This document shows, piece after piece, positions 13,481 to 22,077 of a stretch of 29,516 nucleotides of DNA (positions are counted from its first letter, which is position 1; the number at the start of each line of letters is the position of its first letter). The stretch is taken from contig JAWXTP010000026.1 in the NCBI GenBank assembly GCA_044433415.1, positions 1 through 29,516 of the forward strand. The letters run 5' to 3'. Made by a program: the position numbers and the translations under genes. Under the pieces are notes generated by a model. It was given only the letters and a program-made list of their open reading frames with translations. It was not told the origin of the DNA and searched no databases. The stretch is from JAWXTP01 sp044433415 (GTDB lineage: Bacteria > Bacteroidota > Bacteroidia > Bacteroidales > Rikenellaceae).

Positions 13481-14443
13481 TTAATATTTTGATATCATAT
13501 CTATAGAATCTGCTCTATAATCACGAGGGGTTTGGTTTTTATATTTTTTAAACACTCTATTAAAATTAGAGATATTTCCAAATCCGCACTCATAAGCTAT
13601 ATCATTTACAGACCTAGTAGTTTCTACAAGCATACGCGCAGCGTATCCAAGTCTTATATCCGTAAGATAATTTATAAAAGTACGAGAAGTTCTTTTCTTA
13701 AAGAAGTGGCTAACTGCCGAACTCGACATATTAGCAATCTCAGCTATATCGTCGAGCGTTATATCCTGACTATAGTTTTCTTCTATAAAATTACAAATTT
13801 TCTCTATACGTCTACTCTTAGACTGACGAATAAACACAGAGCTATCAAAAGATGTACTTGCCAAAAGTTTCTGACAAGAAATATCTGAAGTTGCTAGAGT
13901 ATTTAGTATATCATAAAATTTTAAGACACAGTCAAAACCTTCTAAGCTACATAAATCAAGAGATTTTTTCTTTATAAGAGTAGCCACTTCACCCACAAAA
14001 TGTATTCCACTCTTAGAGCGTGACAACATAGTATATATAGGTTCGAATACTTTTTTATTAGACATGAAAGTGTTAGCAAAATCTTTATCAAACTGAATAG
14101 TAATTACATGAGTGTCATCTGTTGTTTCAGCACGCCACGCATGAGGAACGCGTGGACCTATTAACACAACTTCAATACCACAGAAATCCTCTATAATATC
14201 ACCCACTACACGCTTACCCTCCGTATTCATTATTATATTAAGCTCATAGTCTCTATGATAATGAATAGGATAATCAAATTTAGCCTTTTTATTATCTAAT
14301 ACCACAAACAAATCATTGTCGGTTAATGGCGTTATCTCACAATGTATATTTTGTGTTGCTTTATTTGTCATTTTCCTGGAATAAAAATTCGTACTAAAAT
14401 ATAATCTATCAAAACCTACCTCTATATAGATAGTGCAAAACAA
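13481..14443 (-). CDS. AraC-family transcriptional regulator, probable PUL activator
   Basis: The frame is 320 residues, but Met25 (14371, MTNKATQNIH) is the likelier start: an AGGAAA lies just before it and the first 24 residues look unlike the family. A cupin-like sensor domain follows (YPIHYHRDYELNIIMNTEG and GIEVVLIGPRVPHAWRAE are typical). The C-terminal AraC double helix-turn-helix (about 212-312) contains ITLDDIAEIANMSSSAVSHFFKK, SVNDIAYECGFGNISNFNRVFKKY and TPRDYR. The sensor probably binds a sugar. The gene is divergent from the susC operon, whose promoter region has two pairs of 21-bp-spaced direct half-sites, so it is the natural activator candidate. No hybrid two-component sensor or ECF sigma/anti-sigma gene is present. 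Confidence 0.88.
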   Translation of the reverse strand: MFCTIYIEVGFDRLYFSTNFYSRKMTNKATQNIHCEITPLTDNDLFVVLDNKKAKFDYPIHYHRDYELNIIMNTEGKRVVGDIIEDFCGIEVVLIGPRVPHAWRAETTDDTHVITIQFDKDFANTFMSNKKVFEPIYTMLSRSKSGIHFVGEVATLIKKKSLDLCSLEGFDCVLKFYDILNTLATSDISCQKLLASTSFDSSVFIRQSKSRRIEKICNFIEENYSQDITLDDIAEIANMSSSAVSHFFKKRTSRTFINYLTDIRLGYAARMLVETTRSVNDIAYECGFGNISNFNRVFKKYKNQTPRDYRADSIDMISKY

Positions 14444-14463
14444 TTATTTTACACTACTTGTTA

Positions 14464-14471
14464 CAAAAATA
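14464..14471 (-). promoter_or_regulatory. Possible -7 box for the AraC-type regulator
   Basis: On the minus strand TATTTTTG matches TAnnTTTG, with no -33 box visible. The start would fall near 14457, giving an 86-nt leader to the preferred start codon at 14371. Matches of this length are frequent in AT-rich DNA. Confidence 0.3.
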
Positions 14472-14528
14472 TACAAAATTTATATCTTTTCATAAATATT
14501 ATCTCAAATTATCATCACAAAACTGTAA

Positions 14529-14596
14529 TTTTTCAAAAATTCATCACTTATAGGCGCAAATTCATTATTTTTAAAACACCTAAACACCTACCTTTG
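14529..14596 (+). promoter_or_regulatory. Operator-promoter unit 1 upstream of susC
   Basis: The 46-bp block at 14529-14574 contains the half-sites aaattcatca (14537-14546) and aaattcatta (14558-14567), 21 bp apart on the same strand. TACCTTTG follows at 14589-14596 as the -7 box, and no -33 TTTG is present. It matches unit 2 at 43 of 46 positions. The layout fits an AraC-type activator replacing the -33 contact. Confidence 0.65.
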
Positions 14597-14725
14597 CAGT
14601 ATAGAAATTCATTAAAAAACAATCAACTTATAACACACAAAAACAGGCAATTACAAATAATGATTTATTAAGAAAATGTAATTTGTCCATAATGTTTTGA
14701 AGCGATTTTTGAATATCCGTAACAG

Positions 14726-14793
14726 TTTTTCAAAAATTCATCATTTATAGACACAAATTCATTATTTTTAATTCTGTTTAATATATAACTTTG
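14726..14793 (+). promoter_or_regulatory. Operator-promoter unit 2 upstream of susC
   Basis: The block 14726-14771 repeats unit 1 with three mismatches. Half-sites are aaattcatca (14734-14743) and aaattcatta (14755-14764), and the -7 box TAACTTTG is at 14786-14793, at exactly the same distance as in unit 1. The start would be near 14800, about 90 nt before susC. The 445-nt spacer 14444-14888 otherwise contains no gene. Confidence 0.7.
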
Positions 14794-14888
14794 TACCTGT
14801 AAAACTGATGTAAATAACACAACAAAACTAAGTATAATAAATAATATATAAATTATAAAATTTAAAATCAATCTTAAAAAAAGTATGT

Positions 14889-17800
14889 ATGAAAAGAATT
14901 TTAACACTATTCGCTTTATTGAGTATAGGACTCAGTGCTACAGCGCAGCAACTATCGGTTGGTGGTGTTGTTAGAGATGAAAGTGGAATGGCTATGGTAG
15001 GCGCCACTGTAATGATAAAAAATACAACAACTGGTTCTGTTACGGACATAGATGGTAGATATTCTATAAATGCCAATATGGGCGATACTTTAGTATGTAG
15101 CTACATTGGTTATGAACTTGAAGAAGCTGTTGTAACAAATGAGTTAATAACATTTAATTTAAATGCAAGCGCTTTAACAATTGATGATATAGTTGTTGTT
15201 GGCTATTCTTCAGTAAAGAAAGGTGATGTTACAGGTTCTGTAACTTCTATAAAAATGGACGAAATGAGCGAACTTACAACATCAAATTCTGTAATGAACT
15301 CATTACAAGGGCGTGTTGCAGGTCTTCAAATTGTAAGTGGGGGTCAAGATCCTGGTTCTTCACCATCTATCATTATCCGTGGTGCTAGCTCCCTTAATGG
15401 TACTCAACAACCTCTAGTAGTACTTAATGGATTTCCATTAGGAGAAGGGGCTGATTTAAAGCAAATTAATCCTGATGATATAGAAGATTTAGTAGTTCTA
15501 AAAGATGCTTCTTCAACATCTATTTATGGATCACGAGGTGCAAATGGTGTTATATTGGTGACAACAAAGAAATCTAAAATTGGTGAAAAAAGCATCACTC
15601 TTAGTCACCAAACAACGATTTCTCAAAACACCTCAGAGTACAACATCTGGAGAAACCCTGTATTAATGGCTCAGTTAGACAATGAATCACGTATAAATGG
15701 AGGTCAAGACCCTTACTATGTTGGTCGTGAAGATATGGGTATATATTATCCATCTATAGAAGAAATCAGCAGTGGAGCATATCCTGTAACACAGTGGGAT
15801 GAGTTGGTAACTCGTACACCTATAGTTACAAATACAAGCATAGGATTTAGAGGAGCAGACGAAAGAACAAACTACAATCTTTCTTTCAATCACTATGATG
15901 AGAAAGGTATATACATAGGTGACGACTACAACAAATTGTCTGTAAACCTTGATCTTAACTATAAGTTATATGAGAATTTCTCAATAAAAACATCTACAGT
16001 CGTAAGTACTAACAATCATGTAAATCCTTATTCTGGTGGCATAGATAGGAACATTCTCTACCCTGTATATAATGAAGATGGGACTTATTTTAAAGCTAAC
16101 ACTTCTGACTATTCAAATCCTATAGCTCTTAGAGAAAACAGAACAAACACAACAAAGGGCATGGACCTTATTAGCTCCGTATTGGCTGATTGGGAGATTA
16201 TAGATAACCTATCATGGAAAAATCAACTTAACTTTAAGTATGGTTCCACAATAACAGATCAATACGACCCTAAAGTGTATACTCTTTTAGGTGAACTTAA
16301 TGATGGTCGTGCTTACCTTGGTAACTGGAAAGGTCAAGAATTACTTTACGAATCTTACATTTCGTATAATAAAACATTCAACGGCAAACACTATGTTTCA
16401 GCATTAGCAGGCTACTCTTATAGTGAATGGAGCGAACGCTCATCTTCTTTGGAAAGTTTTGGATTTGCTAACGAATCCTTAGGTAATGAGAACATGGGGG
16501 CAGGAGATCCTGAGCTTAATACTATCACAAATGGAATGATAGAAACAAAATTAATGTCAGCTTATGGTAAATTAAACTACTCTTATGATGACAAATATTT
16601 ATTAACAGCAACTTTCCGTACTGACGGTTCTTCAAAATTTGGTAGTAATAATCGCTGGGCTGCCTTCCCTTCATTTGCCTTTGCATGGAAGCTACATAAC
16701 GAGAGCTTCATGGATAATGTAGACTTTGTTAATGAGGCGAAAATACGTACTAGCTTTGGATATTCTGGTAATCAAGGCATCTCAGCTTACCAAACACTTA
16801 GTCGCTATGGCATGGAGAAATACTATGTTAATGGGGGTTGGAATACAGCAGTAGGCCCTGGTTATGTTACAGGCTCTTATGGTGCAGACTGGCGTTTTAA
16901 ATATTGGGGAGGTATTCCTAATAGTGACTTAAAATGGGAGACAACATCACAGCTTAACTTAGGTGCAGACCTTGGTTTACTTAACAACAAAGTGAGAGTG
17001 ACTTTTGACTGGTATGATAAGAACACTTCTGACTTACTTAGAGAACGTTACCTACCTCTATCTTCTGGATTTGACAAGATGATGGTAAATGACGGAGAGT
17101 TACGTAATCGCGGTATTGAAGCTACAATTAACTGGAATGCCATTGACTCTAAAGACTTCTATTTAGGAGTAACTGCTATATTCAGTAGAAATAGAAATAA
17201 AATTATAAGCCTTGGGGATGCTTTACAGTCAGGACTTCAAACTGACCCTAATACAGGAATGAAATATGAGTTTACAGGTACAGCATTCAATGATTACTCA
17301 CTAAATGGTATGCCTAATATCTTGGCTGTAGGTCAACCTATAAACACCTTCTATGGATATAAGGTTGACGGTATAGTACAAACAAATGCTGAAGGTATAT
17401 CAGCAGGACTTACAGGCGATGCTGCTCTACCAGGTGAATACAAATATGTAGACCTTAATGGTGATGGCGTAGTAAATGATAACGACCGTACTATAATAGG
17501 CGATCCAAATCCTGATTTTACAGCTTCATTAAACTTAAGTGTAAGCTACAAGAATTTTGATGCATCCTTGTTCATAAACGGAGTTTTCGGAGGTGATGTG
17601 CTGAATCCACAAGCCTTTAATACAGCATCAACTAAGCCTTTAAGGTGGACAGTAGATAATCCAACAAATGATTATCCTAGTCTTAGAAGTACACGTGTAC
17701 CGCTTATTTCTGATTGGTTTATAGAGGATGGCTCTTATGTTAGACTTCAAGACTTTACAGTAGGCTACTCAGTAATTGAACCTGTTAAGTTCCTTTCTAA

Positions 17801-17945
17801 GTTAAGAATATACTGTACTATTAACAACCTTTATACATTTACTAAATTCAGCGGTTACGATCCTGAGGTAGGAATGGATGGTATATACTGGGGTGGCTAT
17901 CCGCGCTTTAGAAGATATACATTTGGCATTAATTTAACATTCTAA
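14889..17945 (+). CDS. susC: SusC-like TonB-dependent outer-membrane transporter
   Basis: This 1018-residue protein has a signal peptide (1-19, cut after ATA). A carboxypeptidase-regulatory-like domain spans about 22-95 (GGVVRDESGMAMVGATVMIK), the TonB-box region DDIVVVGYSSVKKGDVTGSV is at 99-118, and the plug has the SusC hallmarks LQGRVAGLQIVSGGQDPGSS and DASSTSIYGSRGANGVILVTT. The beta barrel ends in FGINLTF with a terminal Phe. It imports glycan fragments through the outer membrane with energy from TonB. Its partner SusD is encoded 19 nt downstream. It is the first gene of the PUL, behind two operator-promoter units. Length is usual for the family. Confidence 0.95.
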   Translation: MKRILTLFALLSIGLSATAQQLSVGGVVRDESGMAMVGATVMIKNTTTGSVTDIDGRYSINANMGDTLVCSYIGYELEEAVVTNELITFNLNASALTIDDIVVVGYSSVKKGDVTGSVTSIKMDEMSELTTSNSVMNSLQGRVAGLQIVSGGQDPGSSPSIIIRGASSLNGTQQPLVVLNGFPLGEGADLKQINPDDIEDLVVLKDASSTSIYGSRGANGVILVTTKKSKIGEKSITLSHQTTISQNTSEYNIWRNPVLMAQLDNESRINGGQDPYYVGREDMGIYYPSIEEISSGAYPVTQWDELVTRTPIVTNTSIGFRGADERTNYNLSFNHYDEKGIYIGDDYNKLSVNLDLNYKLYENFSIKTSTVVSTNNHVNPYSGGIDRNILYPVYNEDGTYFKANTSDYSNPIALRENRTNTTKGMDLISSVLADWEIIDNLSWKNQLNFKYGSTITDQYDPKVYTLLGELNDGRAYLGNWKGQELLYESYISYNKTFNGKHYVSALAGYSYSEWSERSSSLESFGFANESLGNENMGAGDPELNTITNGMIETKLMSAYGKLNYSYDDKYLLTATFRTDGSSKFGSNNRWAAFPSFAFAWKLHNESFMDNVDFVNEAKIRTSFGYSGNQGISAYQTLSRYGMEKYYVNGGWNTAVGPGYVTGSYGADWRFKYWGGIPNSDLKWETTSQLNLGADLGLLNNKVRVTFDWYDKNTSDLLRERYLPLSSGFDKMMVNDGELRNRGIEATINWNAIDSKDFYLGVTAIFSRNRNKIISLGDALQSGLQTDPNTGMKYEFTGTAFNDYSLNGMPNILAVGQPINTFYGYKVDGIVQTNAEGISAGLTGDAALPGEYKYVDLNGDGVVNDNDRTIIGDPNPDFTASLNLSVSYKNFDASLFINGVFGGDVLNPQAFNTASTKPLRWTVDNPTNDYPSLRSTRVPLISDWFIEDGSYVRLQDFTVGYSVIEPVKFLSKLRIYCTINNLYTFTKFSGYDPEVGMDGIYWGGYPRFRRYTFGINLTF

Positions 17946-17964
17946 CACGTTAAAATCTAAAAAG

Positions 17965-19479
17965 ATGAAAAATAAACTATATAAATTTGCTCTATTATTG
18001 TCTTTATCTGCTTCGGTAGCATCATGTAACCTTGATGAATATCCTTATGGATTCTACTCTGACGACAATTTTTATAACACAGAAGCAGATGCAACTTCTG
18101 CATTAAATTATGCTTTTAATGCATTAACTTATCAAGAAAATGCAACAGGTATGTTTTATATTAACGAATGTGCAACAGAAACTACTAAGCTAAAAAGTGG
18201 TGAAGATGGCTCGAATCCTGGTTCTCAAGCTCTTGATGAATGGACTGTACATCTGTCTTCTTCAAATACTGTTCTAGAGGTGTATTTTAAATATGCTTAT
18301 ATCGCTATCAATCGTGCTAATGCAGTGATATACAATGTAGAAAATAGCAGTTCTCTAACTGAGGAAGTACGTGATAATATACTTGCTGAGGCTTACTTCC
18401 TAAGAGCTTATTGTCATTTTAATTTAGTGAGAACATTTGGTTTGGTACCTTTACATGATGCTATGATTCAAACTTCAGAACAAGCACAAAAAGATAAGGC
18501 TAAAGATATGGATGAGGCGTACGACTTTATTATTGCAGACCTTGAGAAATCTATCTCTTTATATTCGGATTACACTCAGGTAGCAGGTCGTGCTAATAAG
18601 GCAGCTAGCGAAGGTATGTTAGCAAAAGTATATCTTACTATTGCCTCATCTAAGGAAAGCGGCATTCCTTTATATAGCGCTATGAGCTACTCTGTAGACG
18701 AATCGTATACTAAAGCTGCTGAATATGCAAAAAGTGTGTTAGATGCTTCAGAAAATGGCACTTCACCTTTTGGATTAGCTAGCACTCTTAGCGAAATATA
18801 TGATGTAAATACACCTGATGCTAAAGAAAATTTATTCCTAATTTCTTTCGATAGAACAGGTTCTGCATCTGGAGATTACTCAAATCTACTTATGTATTTT
18901 ACACCTAACAATGGGGGTTCTGCTTACTACTACAAACAAAATGATGAGTTGAAATCTGCATATTTTGGTTATGAAGTATTCCAAACAGAGGAAAGTTTCT
19001 ACAACTCTTACTCTCCAACAGATAAACGTAAATTAGATATTATGAGTACTCAGATATTTGATGGTAGTGGCAATGCTATTGGAGATGACACCTTCCCTTA
19101 TACATTTAAGTATATGGATCCTGATCACTCAGGTGAGAAAACTAGTGCTAAACCTTTTGTGCTTCGATTTAGTGATGTAGCTATGATGTATGCTGAGGCT
19201 ATAGGTAATGATAATGAAGGCTGGGTAGCAAGAATACGTGCTAGGGCAGGACTTGACGCTCTAAGTTCAGATCTAAGTGTTAGTGAATTCCGTAATGCTG
19301 TGATTGATGAGCGCGCCCTAGAGTTTGCTTTTGAAGGTCAACGTCTTTATGACTTACGCCGTAAAGGTCTTGTGTCAAAAATTGTCCCAGAAGCTAAACA
19401 GCAAGGTTTAACACCTGAACAAGAGGCGTTCTATCCAATTCCTCAAAGAGAACTAGATCTTAACGAAGGTGCACGTTAG
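17965..19479 (+). CDS. susD: SusD/RagB-like glycan-binding lipoprotein
   Basis: This 504-residue lipoprotein (Cys21 in SVASCNLDEYP) forms the lid over the SusC barrel and binds glycan at the cell surface. The SusD N-terminal pattern (SATSALNYAFNAL-like, 45-55) and TPR-type helices (YIAINRANAVIYNVE, ILAEAYFLRAYCHFNLVRTFG) are clear. So is the C-terminal RagB segment (FAFEGQRLYDLRRKG ... FYPIPQRELDLNEG). It is separated from susC by 19 nt, so they share one transcript. The spacer after it carries the aacttctaaaaattg repeat. Confidence 0.95.
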   Translation: MKNKLYKFALLLSLSASVASCNLDEYPYGFYSDDNFYNTEADATSALNYAFNALTYQENATGMFYINECATETTKLKSGEDGSNPGSQALDEWTVHLSSSNTVLEVYFKYAYIAINRANAVIYNVENSSSLTEEVRDNILAEAYFLRAYCHFNLVRTFGLVPLHDAMIQTSEQAQKDKAKDMDEAYDFIIADLEKSISLYSDYTQVAGRANKAASEGMLAKVYLTIASSKESGIPLYSAMSYSVDESYTKAAEYAKSVLDASENGTSPFGLASTLSEIYDVNTPDAKENLFLISFDRTGSASGDYSNLLMYFTPNNGGSAYYYKQNDELKSAYFGYEVFQTEESFYNSYSPTDKRKLDIMSTQIFDGSGNAIGDDTFPYTFKYMDPDHSGEKTSAKPFVLRFSDVAMMYAEAIGNDNEGWVARIRARAGLDALSSDLSVSEFRNAVIDERALEFAFEGQRLYDLRRKGLVSKIVPEAKQQGLTPEQEAFYPIPQRELDLNEGAR

Positions 19480-19488
19480 TCTTTAGGA

Positions 19489-19503
19489 AACTTCTAAAAA
19501 TTG
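19489..19503 (+). repeat. Spacer repeat, partial copy
   Basis: aacttctaaaaattg occurs here and exactly at 29358-29372 in the left arm of the terminal palindrome. It lies in the spacer between the susD stop codon and the next gene. Confidence 0.6.
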
Positions 19504-19526
19504 ATAAAAATAAAAATTGATATAAA

Positions 19527-20492
19527 ATGAAAAAAATATTAGGTTTATTTATAGTTATAACATCTATATTCTCTTGTCAAGAAAATCCATTAGAATATAT
19601 TGAATCTGGTGAATGGAACAAAGAAAAAAATCTTATCTCTATCACCTTTGCAGGTCAAGTAGGTGAGTCAGAACTTGCTGTAAGTGCTGAATCCAACACC
19701 CTAGGTTATGGCAATGTAGTCATAATGACACCAGACTACTCTCAACCCATAGAAATAAAAACTATGGAAATTTCTTACGGATCTGTAGCTTCTGTAAATA
19801 TAGGCGATAAGATAAGTTTTGATCCTACAACAAAAACTACAGAAATTACTGTTACTGCCGCTGACGGCAAAAATCGCACTTACACACTTACAGCTAGTGC
19901 TTTGGATGAAGATCTTGTAGGTACTTGGCAAATAAGAGGCATGAATGTATGGGGTGGTGCTGCTACAAAATGGGGATGCTCTGCTATGATGGACGTTGTA
20001 AACCCTAACGATGGCTCTATGTGGGACACTACAACAGGTGCTGCCGCTGACCTTGATAATACTTTAACTTTCACACTTGAGGGGCTTAATGACGATGGTA
20101 ACACTTATGGTACTTGTGTTAATGATGCAGGAGCTGACGGCCTAGATGCAGACTTTATATGGTTGTCACCTGCTGGAGGACTTGATATCACAGATTGTAA
20201 CTCTAACTTCCGTCGTATACCAACAGGTAAAAGCAAGTGGACACGCAACAGTGCAGCAGGAACTGTAACCTTTGAGAAAGATGGTGTTTCTTACACATGT
20301 GAGTTTCTTTATTCAGGTAATTATGATTGTGTTGGTGAAGAAGAAACAAGATCTCTAACAATAGACAATAATGCCTTTAGCTTTAAAGATCAAACCTTCC
20401 TTACAGATTGGAATGATAATGTTCTTTGGTCAACTTATGGACGTATGGTGTGCTGGCCTTTACAGTTCTTTGTTCAAGTAGAAAAACTTTAG
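19527..20492 (+). CDS. Putative surface glycan-binding lipoprotein (DUF5018-like plus lipocalin-like)
   Basis: This 321-residue lipoprotein (Cys17 in SIFSCQENP) sits directly after susD, the normal place for a surface glycan-binding protein. Residues about 35-125 look like the DUF5018 type of Ig-like domain, with SFDPTTKTTEITVTAADGKN followed by RTYTLTAS as its closing strands. Residues about 130-320 begin LVGTWQIRGM and have the strand pattern of a lipocalin-like barrel, rich in Trp, Asp and Gly as sugar-binding surfaces often are. No catalytic motif is visible. The binding role is inferred from position and architecture; such proteins vary greatly in sequence. Confidence 0.6.
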   Translation: MKKILGLFIVITSIFSCQENPLEYIESGEWNKEKNLISITFAGQVGESELAVSAESNTLGYGNVVIMTPDYSQPIEIKTMEISYGSVASVNIGDKISFDPTTKTTEITVTAADGKNRTYTLTASALDEDLVGTWQIRGMNVWGGAATKWGCSAMMDVVNPNDGSMWDTTTGAAADLDNTLTFTLEGLNDDGNTYGTCVNDAGADGLDADFIWLSPAGGLDITDCNSNFRRIPTGKSKWTRNSAAGTVTFEKDGVSYTCEFLYSGNYDCVGEEETRSLTIDNNAFSFKDQTFLTDWNDNVLWSTYGRMVCWPLQFFVQVEKL

Positions 20493-20524
20493 GAACTTCT
20501 AGAAACTGAATTTTAATGGTTCCT
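20491..20524. repeat. Short palindromic spacer repeat
   Basis: aggaac (20491-20496) and gttcct (20519-20524) close a 34-nt unit. Its gaacttcta-core matches the left arm of the 29354 element at 21 of 24 positions. A reverse-oriented relative is at 27639-27672. It overlaps the stop codon of the upstream gene by two bases. Confidence 0.6.
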
Positions 20525-20550
20525 ATACAATAAAATAAATATCTTAAAAT

Positions 20551-22056
20551 ATGAAAGCACCACTTTTAAAATTTATTTACTTAAGTGTCTTTACATCCTC
20601 CTTGTTAGCTTGTACAACAACAGAAAAACCAGGGGACGTTATATCGACCATAAATTTTAACAAAACTATTAGCACTGATTATATAGGTAATGGAGTTCAA
20701 TGGGACCCTTACTCAGAAGTTGAGGGCATGGGTGAGAGTTACAGTATCAGCGATAGTGACTGGGAAAAGCTCTATGATAGAGTTGACAATATGTCTCCAG
20801 ACTTTATTCGTGTTATGTTTAACACAGTGCAAATGATGGATAGTAAGGGGAATTTTAACCCTGAGCAAAACATGGAACACTTAGCTCCCATACTTGATTA
20901 CTGCCAAAGTAGAGCTGTCAATGTAATGTTTGGTGATTGGGGAGGTGCAATAGTAGATAAGGATAAAAATGCTATAAATAAGGAGCTTATAGATTACGCT
21001 GTAGAATATGCTGACTATCTAATAAATAAAAAAGGCTATGACTGTATTAAGTACTATAACCTTATTAACGAGCCTAATGGTTGGTGGTCTATAACTGGTG
21101 GAGATTACAATCTATGGATAAGAGCTGCTAAGCATTTTCATAAGAAAATGGTAGCGGAGGGTTTAAACAGTAAGTTAAAGCTAGTGGGTCCTGACATTGC
21201 GATATGGGATAAAACTGAAAACTGGTGGATAGACTCTTGTGCCAACCAAAAGGACAATATGATAGGACTTTATGACATACACACCTACCCTGCAAAAAGC
21301 GAGGTGAACAGTGGAAAGTATGGAGAGATTGTAGGAGCTTACCGAGATAGGATACCTAAGGGAAAGCAGATAGTCATGGGTGAGATAGGCTTGAAATTTC
21401 AAGAGAAAGACCCTGAGATGGATAAAATAAACAAAGAGAGGATAGCCAAAGTAGAACATGCCGCAGAAAGCGATTCCCAGATGTTTGTTTTTGATCATTT
21501 CTATGGAACTGATATGGCTGACGTCCTAGTGCAAACCCTTAATGAAGGCTACTCAGGTTCTATTATATGGATGCTTGACGATGCTATGCACACCAACCCT
21601 GTAGATGGCAAAGGGAAACTTAAAATATGGGGTTTCTGGAATATACTTGGTGAGGAGCATTTTGGAGGTGTAGAACACGAAAAGGTGAGACCGCCTTACT
21701 ATGCTTGGTCTTTGTTATGCAAGTACATACCTAGTGGCTCTCAGGTACTAGAAACTACTACAACAGGTGTTGAGGGAGTAAAAGTTGCTGCAACACAAAA
21801 GGATGATAAATACACTATAATCCTAGTAAATGTAACAGATAGCACACATACCATAACACTAAATAGTGAATCTCTAGCGAAGATTGAAAATGTAAAACAG
21901 TTCAATTACATAGAAGGCGATATGATTCTTGAAGGTGACAACAAGCAACTACCCAACAGGGAGGGTTTAACTATCAACCTTAACAGAGGAGCTAATTTTG
22001 AGCTGCCTAGTGCATCAATGATAGTATTAACTAACTTAAGTAGTGCAAAACAATAA
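20551..22056 (+). CDS. Clan GH-A-like glycoside hydrolase lipoprotein, paralogue 1
   Basis: This 501-residue lipoprotein (Cys21, LLAC) has a TIM-barrel glycosidase pattern. The likely acid/base is Glu174 in YYNLINEPNGWW and the likely nucleophile Glu278 in IVMGEIGLKF. Both are strand-end glutamates as in clan GH-A (GH5/GH39 and related families). Other marks are YIGNGVQWDPYSE at 44-56, YDIHTYP at 241-247 and SGSIIWMLDDAMH at 335-347, followed by a C-terminal beta domain (about 385-495). The enzyme should face the cell surface or periplasm and cleave the PUL glycan with retention of configuration. Two paralogues follow in the same operon. I cannot assign a CAZy family; with GH130 downstream, a mannose-containing substrate is plausible. 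Confidence 0.7.
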   Translation: MKAPLLKFIYLSVFTSSLLACTTTEKPGDVISTINFNKTISTDYIGNGVQWDPYSEVEGMGESYSISDSDWEKLYDRVDNMSPDFIRVMFNTVQMMDSKGNFNPEQNMEHLAPILDYCQSRAVNVMFGDWGGAIVDKDKNAINKELIDYAVEYADYLINKKGYDCIKYYNLINEPNGWWSITGGDYNLWIRAAKHFHKKMVAEGLNSKLKLVGPDIAIWDKTENWWIDSCANQKDNMIGLYDIHTYPAKSEVNSGKYGEIVGAYRDRIPKGKQIVMGEIGLKFQEKDPEMDKINKERIAKVEHAAESDSQMFVFDHFYGTDMADVLVQTLNEGYSGSIIWMLDDAMHTNPVDGKGKLKIWGFWNILGEEHFGGVEHEKVRPPYYAWSLLCKYIPSGSQVLETTTTGVEGVKVAATQKDDKYTIILVNVTDSTHTITLNSESLAKIENVKQFNYIEGDMILEGDNKQLPNREGLTINLNRGANFELPSASMIVLTNLSSAKQ

Positions 22057-22077
22057 TACATTAATAAATATATACGT

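Noticed and set aside
13456..13490. Possible extra copy of the terminal palindrome arm (aataaaaccaat-like)
   Set aside because: Similarity to 29490-29516 is short and lies in AT-rich sequence; no inverted partner is present.
13532..13888. Plus-strand open frame of 118 residues over the regulator gene
   Set aside because: It is antisense to the AraC helix-turn-helix coding region and rich in residues produced by reversing that sequence.
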